Of a stretch of DNA of 37,884 nucleotides, positions 11,201 to 18,473 are shown one piece after another. Position 1 is the stretch's first letter. Each line of letters starts with the position of its first letter. The stretch covers positions 1 to 37,884 of the forward strand of contig JAEYYB010000030.1 of assembly GCA_023430975.1 (NCBI GenBank). The letters run 5' to 3'. Source of the DNA: Bacillota bacterium (GTDB lineage Bacteria > Bacillota > Clostridia > Acetivibrionales > DSM-2933). The notes below the pieces were generated by a model. It searched no databases. It worked only from the letters and a program-made list of their open reading frames with translations, and was not told the origin of the DNA. A program made the position numbers and the translations under genes.

Positions 11201-11765
11201 AATGCTAGAGGATTACAATCGAGCTGCTTGTCTTTATTCAGCAGCAAACAAGTTATTTCAGACAGTAGGAAATCTGCTCGCTATTAATGACGTAGATTCA
11301 TTCAATAACAGGCTTAATGCCCTTCGCTCCAAGATGGATGCAAGTGCATTTGAAACTTCATGGGATGAGGGACATAGTATGAGCCTTGAACATGCGATAG
11401 GTTATGCTTTGGATGATAACAAATATGACAGAACAATGGCAAATAAAATGATTAATTACATAAATGAAAACTTTGAAAAAGATATTTCCCTTAATGAAAT
11501 ATCTGAATATTTCAATATGTCTACTTCATATCTTAGTACAATGTTTAAATACTATACAGGTCAGAATTTCAAGGATTATTTAAATTTATGCAGGGTTAAA
11601 GCATCTAAAGAGCTAATGCAAAAAAATGGCAGCTTAAAAATAAATGAAATTGCATCAAAAGTAGGATGTAATGGTTCTGTGACTTTTATCCGCATGTTTA
11701 GAAAATACGAAGGCATGTCTCCTGGACAATATTATTCCAACCTTAAAATAAATGAAAACAAGTAA
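8244..11765 (+). CDS. STAND-type ATPase/TPR transcriptional regulator with C-terminal AraC HTH
   Basis: About 1173 residues from ATG 8244, or 1176 from ATG 8235. Neither has a strong ribosome site; GAGA at 8232-8235 fits 8244 better. The N-terminus (about 20-230) looks like a first AAA-type ATPase with a weak Walker A (NHGSGATSF) and Walker B (IIIIDTIDQIE). A second, canonical NB-ARC/STAND module follows, with Walker A GPGGIGKSRL and Walker B LLIILDNFEQ. Next come about ten TPR-like repeats (about 620-1040). The last 100 residues are an AraC/XylS double helix-turn-helix (DISLNEISEYFNMSTSYLS, then INEIASKVG). MalT-like STAND regulators usually end in a LuxR-type HTH, so the AraC tail is unusual. 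The gene lies upstream of a cellulosomal GH26 gene on the same strand and may control it; that is inference from position only. Confidence 0.85.
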   Translation: MKNNNLEFNNISKLIERDRHICILSDFLEQLHTEKRGILRIVANHGSGATSFLNIASNSALKHNFEVININEYNNDKLIDRLKTCNTNDFQYFESHLNKKNINSKKAGKIIIIDTIDQIEKDTLSIVNKLLSSETNFVLALIYSTKSNLITNVDYIDIPIYKTIFLEPLSPKGLHQLLKTILVWDKPPNILLEYLYNKTKGLPKYILTEIEFLIKEEILIYDNNNGWSTNEEDLSALVNKMYRNNYFPKNNLPAETTEFVGRKNEIREILRLLEKARLVTLIGPGGIGKSRLSLKVALLCLSKFSDGVFWISLSQITKTELLISSIAKILNIVEIEGHNTLDSIKSTLKNKRLLIILDNFEQIIDSAPVLADLLAIAANLSLLVTSRQSLKIYGEHLYNVPPLEIPDLNSCSTVELLENQPAVSLFLARAQAVKNDFSITEENASQIANLCVCLEGIPLAIELAAANIAQISVQTMLNQSQNRLSWLIEGANSLPDRQRTMINTIEWGYNLLSTNQKRIFTRLGVLKGKFNIKAVSAVINKNNDIENLYEDLLSLTNKSILTLDSEFDERDKVCFNMLEILREYAVLLLSTDSDEKIIKECHADYFFSYAIDAENNFYYSNRQTSLIMVDQAYLDIICALEYYTITGCLEKELELAVAMGYYWEARGYWKKGQSIFKSVIQKQDNSVNTDYYVKAYQWFGRFVFLNGNYEEAVNIFEQGLRLAMERNDLIGEASIRYNLALTYNISGNLKYEVELLNQSLSAYREADYKRGIAEVLQELGQLYYYKGSYDTAETYLNESLDIYKEYNDKYGILRTYGRMGLVFRGKGEFNQAMEMFHRHLLACEEIDDRVEMAFALINIAELARSQSEYVVAESYYLRGLNLGYELGYMAIIASIKKDLGEIYHYMGNISKAAELFDESLTILEETGYKGDVPWVYRNMAELELTRGNYLKAEELLLIGLKLYIEIKQNTLSYVFLVFEGLATVSAMLEDYNRAACLYSAANKLFQTVGNLLAINDVDSFNNRLNALRSKMDASAFETSWDEGHSMSLEHAIGYALDDNKYDRTMANKMINYINENFEKDISLNEISEYFNMSTSYLSTMFKYYTGQNFKDYLNLCRVKASKELMQKNGSLKINEIASKVGCNGSVTFIRMFRKYEGMSPGQYYSNLKINENK

Positions 11766-11861
11766 AGAACATTTCAAATTTAATATTTATCAAAAAAAAA
11801 TATAATGAATTAAAAATAATGCTAATAGAAACTATTAGTATACTTAATATAAAATTATTAT

Positions 11862-11897
11862 AAGAGGTATAAGAAGTATAAGAGGTATAAGTGGTCT
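11862..11897. repeat. Four 9-bp tandem repeats upstream of GH26
   Basis: Four consecutive 9-mers: AAGAGGTAT, AAGAAGTAT, AAGAGGTAT and the diverged AAGTGGTCT. They lie between the regulator stop and the GH26 gene and abut the palindrome that begins at 11898. Phased direct repeats like these could be a binding site for a transcription factor. Confidence 0.6.
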
Positions 11898-11998
11898 AAA
11901 TAAATTACGATAAAAATCTTACATTACGGAGAGCACGTAGCCAACTATTCTAGGATACATGCGAAAACGGAATGTAATAGATTTTTCGTAATTTATTT
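11898..11998. repeat. 101-bp palindromic element upstream of GH26
   Basis: The left arm starts AAATAAATTACGATAAAAAT at 11898. The right arm ends CGTAATTTATTT at 11987-11998, and the arms are near-complementary over about 30 bp (ending CTTACATTACG against CGGAATGTAAT), with a central segment of about 40 bp. The layout recalls the two 97-bp elements near 28.1 kb, which share the words ATCTTACATT and AATGTAA in their arms. It lies 35 bp before the GH26 start, so it would fall in or near the 5' untranslated region. It could be a MITE or a regulatory RNA structure. Confidence 0.55.
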
Positions 11999-12033
11999 AA
12001 ATTTAAAATCTAAAGAATTTTAGGGGGAATTAC

Positions 12034-13236
12034 ATGTTTAAGCAAAAAAGACTTTCTATTTTGGCAATAGTGCTGCTGTTATCAAGTTTATCTTTATTTC
12101 CTACTGCTCAAAGCTATGCCGGCAGTGATCTAAAAGTAGGTGCCTGGTTAGGTGAACAACCCACTGATAATGGAGTCAAAGCATTTAATCAGTTGCAAGG
12201 CAGAAATTTAGATATTGTTCATATGTATATGGATTGGAGCACTAATTTTAGTTCTATAAGGAATAATGTAGATTCTGCATATTTAAACAACGCAGTTATA
12301 TTAATTACATGGGAACCTTGGGAATATGATACTGTTCAGATTATGAATGGTAACGCTGACAGCTATATTAAAAGAATGGCTCAAGATATGAAGTCATATG
12401 GTAAGGAAATTTGGTTAAGACCATTGCATGAAGCTAATGGTGATTGGTATCCATGGGCTATAGGCTATAATAGCGGTAAAAATACAAATAGCACATATAT
12501 AGCTGCATTCAGGCATATTGTGGATGTTTTCAGGAATGAAGGTGCAAACAATATAAAATGGGTATTCACTTTAAACTGTGATAATGTAGGACCAAATACC
12601 TCTTATGAAGGAATTTATCCTGGTGATAATTATGTGGATTACAATTCCATAGATGGTTATAATTGGGGAACTACACAATCATGGGGAAGCACGTGGAATT
12701 CTTTTGATCAGATTTTTTCAAGATCATATAACAGCCTGAAAAACTATAATAAGCCAATTTTCATAGCTGAATGGGCTTCAGCAGAAATAGGTGGAAACAA
12801 GGCACAGTGGATTACCGATTCTTTTAATACAATAAGATCATCTTATTCCAAAATTTTTGCAGTTGTTTGGTTTAGCCACAATAAAGAAACTGATTGGAGA
12901 ATCAACTCAAGTGAAGCTGCTTTAACTGCATACAAAAATGCTATAAAGAAGACAGGCGAAAGTCCGACACCAACAAGTACGCCTACGAATACACCAACAA
13001 ATAAGCCATCGAATACACCAACGAATACACCTACAAATACACCCAAAACTGTAGTTGAAGATGTTAACAAAGATGGTGTTATTAATATGGCTGATGTAAT
13101 TCAGATAGCAATTGGGTTTAATTCGGTTGTAGGAGATTCTAATTATAAACCAAATCTTGATTTAAATAACGATGGTGTAATAAACATGAGTGATGTAATA
13201 ATGTGTGCAATTAAGTTCAACACTATTGTCTCTTAA
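12034..13236 (+). CDS. Cellulosomal GH26 glycoside hydrolase (beta-mannanase type) with dockerin
   Basis: A 400-residue secreted enzyme. The signal peptide ends near residue 29 (AQSYA). The catalytic domain (about 32-310) is GH26: acid/base Glu133 in RPLHEANGDW and nucleophile Glu246 in FIAEWAS. GH26 is mostly endo-beta-1,4-mannanase, but some members are mixed-linkage glucanases and I cannot exclude that. A Thr/Pro linker of TPTN repeats (about 312-338) leads to a C-terminal dockerin with two Ca-binding loops beginning at Asp343, each with INMxDV (MA then MS at the usual recognition positions 10-11). This pattern is closer to type II than to C. thermocellum type I dockerins. The start ATG has GGGGGAAT upstream. 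A terminator follows at 13334. Confidence 0.92.
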   Translation: MFKQKRLSILAIVLLLSSLSLFPTAQSYAGSDLKVGAWLGEQPTDNGVKAFNQLQGRNLDIVHMYMDWSTNFSSIRNNVDSAYLNNAVILITWEPWEYDTVQIMNGNADSYIKRMAQDMKSYGKEIWLRPLHEANGDWYPWAIGYNSGKNTNSTYIAAFRHIVDVFRNEGANNIKWVFTLNCDNVGPNTSYEGIYPGDNYVDYNSIDGYNWGTTQSWGSTWNSFDQIFSRSYNSLKNYNKPIFIAEWASAEIGGNKAQWITDSFNTIRSSYSKIFAVVWFSHNKETDWRINSSEAALTAYKNAIKKTGESPTPTSTPTNTPTNKPSNTPTNTPTNTPKTVVEDVNKDGVINMADVIQIAIGFNSVVGDSNYKPNLDLNNDGVINMSDVIMCAIKFNTIVS

Positions 13237-13333
13237 TAAATTAATTGGATGAAACAACAATAATAAAACTTATAATGACGGGATAAATGAACTTCTACCT
13301 GTCAAGTTGACAATTAAAAAATAAAGACCTTTT

Positions 13334-13364
13334 CTGCCAGTAGGTGTAACCTGCTGGCAGTTTT
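13334..13364 (+). terminator. Rho-independent terminator of GH26
   Basis: Stem CTGCCAGTAGGT / ACCTGCTGGCAG (12 bp with one G-U pair), three-base loop GTA, then TTTT. It lies about 100 bp after the GH26 stop. Confidence 0.8.
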
Positions 13365-13611
13365 CATGCCACTTTCGAATACCTTTCATGTTTTTCCATT
13401 CATTTTGCTATCCTGGATATGCTTTGCGTTATTCCAAGAGAACATTGACAACTGGTAATTCCGGTGGAGTATACTGAATTTTCCTCATGTTGTATAAGGA
13501 CAAGTGTAACAATAACTGTGTTATCCTGATGAACGTATGTTTACGAATAGAAATTAAAGTAGATGGAAAAATGCTTTTTGGATCGAAATTTGTATGAAGC
13601 AATTTAAATAG

Positions 13612-13639
13612 TTGAAATTAGGAAGTAATGTGTTATAAT
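13612..13639 (+). promoter_or_regulatory. Promoter of the copper-handling operon
   Basis: TTGAAA (13612-13617), a 16-bp spacer and a perfect TATAAT (13634-13639). Transcription would start near 13646, giving a leader of about 75 nt before the first gene. No intervening terminator was seen between this gene and the SLH-HMA gene, so one transcript could cover them all. Confidence 0.65.
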
Positions 13640-13721
13640 ATGCTAAATAAATAGATTTATATAGAAAATTATGTAAAGTGATTTTTGGCTAATAAAATTA
13701 TTTTAATTTTGGAGGTTATAT

Positions 13722-14360
13722 TTGGAAGCTTTGCTTGAAAAAAAGGCCAGTAAGTTAATATTTATTTTAATATTATTTATATTTACGTTTATAACTGTTG
13801 CTGGCACTATAATATATTCAAAGGACATTAACGTGCTGTCATTTGATTTGGATGGGCAGTCAAAAAAAGCAGTTAAGCACAATCCTATAATATTTGATAT
13901 TAATAAACAAGGCGGGATAAATAGTATAACTACAACAAATTATGTTGAAATTACAACAGGGTATTTGGGAGGTATTAAGAATATAGGCTCAAACAGTTTA
14001 GATCTTATGATAAAAGCTGAAAATTTCCATGATGAGATTAAAATCTCATCAATCAAACCTGAAATTTATAGAAAGAGTTATAAGGGTTATATTTATAGAC
14101 TAGCGGAATCTATATTGCCAGGTAAGTCTTTACTGTTTTCAATAAAGATTTATTATAAAGAGGATCATGCAAAAAATTATAGTGTTTGTTCTGGAAAAAT
14201 AAATTTCGTTAATAATGAAACAAGTGTTGTTATAGGAACAATACCAGTTAAAATCATTAATTCTAAATATCCTAAAACACTTGAAGATGATGAAACAGAT
14301 GCATCTAGCGATGAAAATGAAGGTGGCGGTTCGCCGCATTCAGACCATAATTTTAGATAA
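13722..14360 (+). CDS. Membrane-anchored extracytoplasmic protein of unknown function, first gene of copper cluster
   Basis: A 212-residue protein that I do not recognise. The start is TTG, supported by GGAGG (13711-13715) six bases upstream. One hydrophobic helix (about 12-33, LIFILILFIFTFITVAGTII) would act as a signal anchor or signal peptide. The rest is beta-rich and could be an Ig-like sandwich. The C-terminus is strongly acidic and ends in Gly and His (DDETDASSDENEGGG, then PHSDHNF), a composition able to bind metal ions. It ends 11 bp before the ATPase start, so the two are almost certainly cotranscribed. A role at the outer face in metal binding is plausible but rests only on context and tail composition. 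Confidence 0.75.
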   Translation: MEALLEKKASKLIFILILFIFTFITVAGTIIYSKDINVLSFDLDGQSKKAVKHNPIIFDINKQGGINSITTTNYVEITTGYLGGIKNIGSNSLDLMIKAENFHDEIKISSIKPEIYRKSYKGYIYRLAESILPGKSLLFSIKIYYKEDHAKNYSVCSGKINFVNNETSVVIGTIPVKIINSKYPKTLEDDETDASSDENEGGGSPHSDHNFR

Positions 14361-14371
14361 GGAATATGAAA

Positions 14372-16666
14372 ATGTTAGAAAAGGGATATTTCAAGATAAG
14401 TGGAATGACGTGTACAATATGTTCTGCTATGATTGAAAATACTGTAGAAAATCTAGATGGTGTTAATAAGGTAGCAGTAAATTACGCTACTGAGAAGGCT
14501 ATAGTTGAGTATGATAGCAGTGTATTATCAATAGGGGAAATAAGCGATAAGATTAAAACTATAGGTTTTAATGTTGACTTTGCAGATAATAAAGATTTTA
14601 ACAAAATAAATAAAAAGAGTGAAAATGAAAAGTTGAGAAATTTATGTATTTTTTCATTCTTATTTTCTTCACCTATGCTGTTGATGATGTTTTTTCAAAT
14701 GACAGCTAAGATATGCAATTTACTAGATCCCATGGCTTCTAGTAAAATTACATCGTTGATATATTTTCTTTATTCTAAATTTATCTTTGTACATGATTGG
14801 AGAATTCAACTGATCATTGCTGTACCTATCCAGTTTATAGTAGGAGGTAAATTTTATAAAAATGCGTTTTATGCCTTGAAGACCAAAAATACAAATATGG
14901 ATATATTAGTTGCTTTAGGAACTTCAGCAACATTTTTATTCAGTTTATATATGGTTATATTAAATAGAAAAGAAGGACATAATCCCAATATTTATTTTGA
15001 GGCATCAGTATTTATAATTACTTTTATTATATTTGGGAAATATTTAGAGTCTATTGCCAAAAGCAAGACATCAAAAGCAATTCAATCTATTATTGCACTG
15101 CAGGTAAAAAACGCTAGGGTTATTAGAGACAATATTGAAATAGAAGTTCCATTAGAAGATGTTCAGGTAGGAGATACTTTACTGGTAAAGCCAGGTGAGA
15201 AAATACCTGTAGATGGTGTTGTAACAGAAGGTACTTCATATGTTGATGAATCAATGCTTACTGGAGAAAGTAGTCCTGTCGAAAAGAAAAAGGATGAAGC
15301 AGTTACAGGAGCCACAGTGAACCTACATGGGACTTTTAAATATGTTGCTTTAAGGGTTGGCAGTGATACAAAGATAGCTCAAATAATTAAACTGATAGAG
15401 GATTCACAAGCAAGTAAGGCACCTATTCAAAAAGTTGTGGACAAGGTGTGCAAGTTGTTTGTTCCGGCTATTTTATTTGTGGCGTTTTTTACATTTATTG
15501 ACTGGTATATTTTGGCGTATAATATGTCTGTTTATTATATAGAAAAGCCATTAATCTATGCAGTATCTGTTTTAGTAGTGGCTTGTCCATGTGCATTGGG
15601 TTTGGCAACACCTGCTGCAGTTATGGTCAGCATTGGAGTCGGAGCAAAAAATAATGTACTGATAAAGAGCAGCGAAGACTTAGAAAGATTGTCAAAGGTT
15701 GATACTATCGTGTTTGATAAGACCGGTACCCTTACTCATGGAAGCCTTCAATTAACTGATTTCATACTTTTGAAGCCCGACAGCTCATTTAAAGAAATAG
15801 AACTGATGAATTTTGCAGCTATTGCAGAAAGAAATTCCGAGCATTATTTAGGGCGTGCCATATATAACGCTGTAAAAGATAAATTATTATGTGATATACC
15901 AGAACCTGATGGTTTTCAAGCTTTTCCCGGTAAAGGTGTAGCTTGCACATTTAACGGACACAAAATAATCATAGGATCTGAAAGATTCTTTGATGAAATG
16001 GATATTAAAATTAGCAAAGAAGATAATTCAAGTTATGAATTGTTGCAAAAGGAATTAAAAACTGTAGTTTTTATGGCAGTAGATGGTGTATTACAAGCGA
16101 TAATTGCAGTATCTGATACTATTAGAGATGATTCTATTAAGGCAGTTGATCAATTAAAGGGTATGGGACTTAAGGTATTTTTGATAACCGGAGATAATGA
16201 GAAGGTTGCAAAATATGTAGGAGAAAAAATAGGTATTGACAATATAGTATATAGAGCTCTGCCAGAAGATAAGGCTAAAGAAATAGAGATAATGAGAAAG
16301 GAAGGAAAGGTTATCGGAATGGTTGGAGATGGTATAAATGATGCATTGGCCATGACAACTGCAGATGTGGGATTTGCAATGTCCGCTGGAACAGATATTG
16401 CTATACAGAGTGGCGGAATAGTGCTTTTAAAAAACAATCTCTCAGCAATACCGGCAACTATTAAGCTCTCTAAGAGAACTATGCGTACAATAAAGCAAAA
16501 TTTGTTTTGGGCTTTTGTGTATAACACGATTGGCATATTTATTTCAATTAGTGGAAATTTGAGTCCTGAAGTAGCAGCTGCTGCAATGTCCCTTAGCTCA
16601 ATTTCTGTTTTAATGAATTCATTAAGGCTTAGAAAATTTAGAGATTATAAAGGGATGAAAATATAA
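14372..16666 (+). CDS. copA: Cu(I)-translocating P1B-type ATPase
   Basis: A 764-residue heavy-metal P-type ATPase. ATG 14372 is preferred over ATG 14366 because AAGGA (14359-14363) is 8 bases away rather than 2. It has one N-terminal HMA domain with GMTCTIC, then eight predicted membrane helices. Motifs in order: TGES, the transmembrane metal site ACPCALGLATP, phosphorylation site DKTGTLT, ITGDN and GDGINDA. The late helices carry YN (FVYNTIG) and MxxSS (AAMSLSS), the combination typical of the Cu(I) subgroup. It exports Cu(I) from the cytoplasm using ATP. One oddity: the P1B-specific SEHP motif reads SEHYLG, with Tyr in place of Pro. It is the core of the copper operon. Confidence 0.93.
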   Translation: MLEKGYFKISGMTCTICSAMIENTVENLDGVNKVAVNYATEKAIVEYDSSVLSIGEISDKIKTIGFNVDFADNKDFNKINKKSENEKLRNLCIFSFLFSSPMLLMMFFQMTAKICNLLDPMASSKITSLIYFLYSKFIFVHDWRIQLIIAVPIQFIVGGKFYKNAFYALKTKNTNMDILVALGTSATFLFSLYMVILNRKEGHNPNIYFEASVFIITFIIFGKYLESIAKSKTSKAIQSIIALQVKNARVIRDNIEIEVPLEDVQVGDTLLVKPGEKIPVDGVVTEGTSYVDESMLTGESSPVEKKKDEAVTGATVNLHGTFKYVALRVGSDTKIAQIIKLIEDSQASKAPIQKVVDKVCKLFVPAILFVAFFTFIDWYILAYNMSVYYIEKPLIYAVSVLVVACPCALGLATPAAVMVSIGVGAKNNVLIKSSEDLERLSKVDTIVFDKTGTLTHGSLQLTDFILLKPDSSFKEIELMNFAAIAERNSEHYLGRAIYNAVKDKLLCDIPEPDGFQAFPGKGVACTFNGHKIIIGSERFFDEMDIKISKEDNSSYELLQKELKTVVFMAVDGVLQAIIAVSDTIRDDSIKAVDQLKGMGLKVFLITGDNEKVAKYVGEKIGIDNIVYRALPEDKAKEIEIMRKEGKVIGMVGDGINDALAMTTADVGFAMSAGTDIAIQSGGIVLLKNNLSAIPATIKLSKRTMRTIKQNLFWAFVYNTIGIFISISGNLSPEVAAAAMSLSSISVLMNSLRLRKFRDYKGMKI

Positions 16667-16747
16667 AACTGGTTTATACAAACAAGTCAAGTTTATTATT
16701 TATTTATATAAATTATAATAAATTATTTTAAAATGGAGGAAATGTAG

Positions 16748-16933
16748 ATGGGGTTGGAAAAGTTTAGCATAACAAAATCAAAAATCTTTTACATAGAATT
16801 GGTTTAGTTTTATTATTTACATTTAAATACAAATTCCATGAAAAAATGTATTTTATGTGGAATTTGCGAAAAAGAATGTCCTGTGAGAGCATTTAAAAAG
16901 TTTAAAGAAAAACTTGGGAAAGCAAGGTTATGA
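16748..16933 (+). pseudogene. Broken 4Fe-4S (NapH/CcoG-like) membrane protein gene
   Basis: A perfect ribosome site (GGAGGA, 16735-16740) and ATG 16748 open a reading frame that stops after 19 codons. In the next frame the sequence continues as LLHRIGLVLLFTF, like the first membrane helix of NapH/CcoG-type ferredoxin proteins. In a third frame, from ATG 16838 to 16933, it encodes 31 residues with CILCGICEKECPV, a complete CxxCxxCxxxCP cluster motif. A full-length relative would be several hundred residues, so two frameshifts and a large internal deletion are inferred. The 31-residue piece could still be translated; its stop lies 3 bp before the next gene. Genes of this type are often found beside copper ATPases and DsbD_2/SafE-like proteins, which fits this position. 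Confidence 0.65.
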
Positions 16934-16936
16934 TTT

Positions 16937-18454
16937 ATGGAACATTTTAATTTCATTAATTTTTTAAAAGATTTATTTATGCTTAAATTTCTACCGGAAC
17001 TTGGTAGTGATGCAAATATAGGAGTTATATTTATGCTTGGGGTTTTAACTTCCTTTCATTGTGTTGGGATGTGCGGGGGGATAGCCATTTCTCAGTCAAT
17101 TAAGTCAAAAGAATCCCATGGAAAATATAGCTGGATAAGTCCTTCAGTATTTTATAATTGTGGAAGAATTATATCATATACAATTATTGGGGCTTTAATT
17201 GGTGGCCTTGGCAGGATACTTTCATTTCCAGGAGTTTTTAAAGGAATTGTACCTATATTTGGTGGAATTTTCATGGTAATAATGGGAATAAATCTACTTA
17301 ATATCTTTACCTTTTTTAGGAAGTTAAATATAAGAATGCCATATTTTATAGCAAGAAGGCTCACTGGTAAACATAATTATGGACCATTTATTGTTGGATT
17401 ATTGACAGGACTTATGCCCTGTGGTCCGCTTCAAATCATAGAACTTTATGCTTTAGGGACCAGAAGTCCAATACTTGGTGCTGCTTCAATGCTGTTTTTT
17501 ACCCTAGGGACTTTCCCATTATTGTTTCTGGTAGGTGCTTTAAATTCTTTATTAAATAAAAAGTTTACAAATGTAATATTAAAGATTAGTGCGGTTATTG
17601 TTATACTTCTTGGAATTGTAATGGTTGGAAGAGGCCTTGCACTATCGGGTTATTCAATTAAAATACCATCGATTACATCTTCTACAATAGTAAATGATGG
17701 AGAAATTGCGAAGGTTGATGGGAATATTCAGACTGTTACGACATCAATTAAATCTGGAAGCTTTCCTGAGATAACTGTTCAGAAGGGCATACCCGTCAGA
17801 TGGACAATAAAAGTAGATGAAAATGAATTAAACGGTTGTAATAATGCAATAACAATTCCAAAACTTGGTTTAGATGTCTCATTTCAAGTTGGAGACAACA
17901 TAGTTGAATTCAATCCCAATGAGGTAGGAATAATACCGTATACTTGTTGGATGGGGATGATAAAGAGCAGGATAAATGTTGTGGAAAATACCAGTACTTC
18001 CAGTTTATTGATTGTTACACCGGTGCCTGAAATTTCTCCAGTAGCAACGGTTACACCAAAGGACACGAAAAATTCAACTGCAATAGTTGTGCAAAAAACC
18101 GCAATTCCACCAACTTCGACTGTTGTACCGAGAGCTATATTATCTCCGACTGCAACAGTTACACATAGGAATACCATTTCACCATCTGCTACAAATGCTA
18201 AAGAGTTGACTAAAAACCAGGTATATAATTCAAAAATTCAAAGTGTTAAAAAGAATGTGGTAATAGATGGAATGACTTGTGAAAAGTGCGTGGAACATAT
18301 AAAAAATGCATTGGAAAAGATAGATGGAGTTGAAATAATCGATGTATCTATTGGTCACGCTAGGATTAATTTAAATAAAGATGTAAGCGATGATGATATT
18401 AAAAATGCTATTGAGAATGCAGGCTATAAATTAACTTCAATAGATAATAATTAA
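16937..18454 (+). CDS. DsbD_2/SafE-like membrane protein fused to cupredoxin-like segment and HMA domain
   Basis: 505 residues with three parts. Residues about 20-235 form a six-helix membrane domain of the TauE/SafE-like DsbD_2 type, with signatures FHCVGMCGG and LMPCGP. Residues about 265-355 are an extracytoplasmic beta domain with Cys and Met near its end (PYTCWMGM), resembling a cupredoxin-like metal site. A Thr/Pro/Val-rich linker (about 358-425) leads to an HMA domain with GMTCEKC and the usual beta-alpha-beta pattern (about 435-503). Topology suggests that the last two parts face outside. In other bacteria DsbD_2 proteins occur with copper ATPases and CcoG during copper delivery to oxidases. 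Here no oxidase is nearby, so copper or thiol handling at the membrane is the safer statement. It sits 20 bp before the SLH-HMA gene. Confidence 0.85.
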   Translation: MEHFNFINFLKDLFMLKFLPELGSDANIGVIFMLGVLTSFHCVGMCGGIAISQSIKSKESHGKYSWISPSVFYNCGRIISYTIIGALIGGLGRILSFPGVFKGIVPIFGGIFMVIMGINLLNIFTFFRKLNIRMPYFIARRLTGKHNYGPFIVGLLTGLMPCGPLQIIELYALGTRSPILGAASMLFFTLGTFPLLFLVGALNSLLNKKFTNVILKISAVIVILLGIVMVGRGLALSGYSIKIPSITSSTIVNDGEIAKVDGNIQTVTTSIKSGSFPEITVQKGIPVRWTIKVDENELNGCNNAITIPKLGLDVSFQVGDNIVEFNPNEVGIIPYTCWMGMIKSRINVVENTSTSSLLIVTPVPEISPVATVTPKDTKNSTAIVVQKTAIPPTSTVVPRAILSPTATVTHRNTISPSATNAKELTKNQVYNSKIQSVKKNVVIDGMTCEKCVEHIKNALEKIDGVEIIDVSIGHARINLNKDVSDDDIKNAIENAGYKLTSIDNN

Positions 18455-18473
18455 ATTAGGAGGAGTAGAAGAA

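Larger units (their letters stand above)
13237..13721. other. Intergenic region between GH26 and the copper operon
   Basis: It contains the GH26 terminator (13334-13364), then about 245 bp with no gene that I recognise, and the promoter of the copper cluster (13612-13639). The middle part (about 13380-13560) is slightly richer in GC than its flanks and could be a relic of a leftward reading frame, but it is full of stops and matches nothing I know. No obvious CopY or CsoR operator was seen. Confidence 0.5.

Noticed and set aside
12843..13070. Leftward Val/Gly-repeat frame opposite the GH26 linker
   Set aside because: It is only the complement of the repetitive Thr/Pro linker codons.
13380..13560. 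Leftward transposase remnant in the gap after GH26
   Set aside because: Stops in all frames and no motif that I could match to a transposase family.
17884..18177. Leftward frame opposite the linker of the DsbD_2-HMA protein
   Set aside because: A shadow of the Thr/Pro/Val-rich linker on the other strand; no ribosome site.
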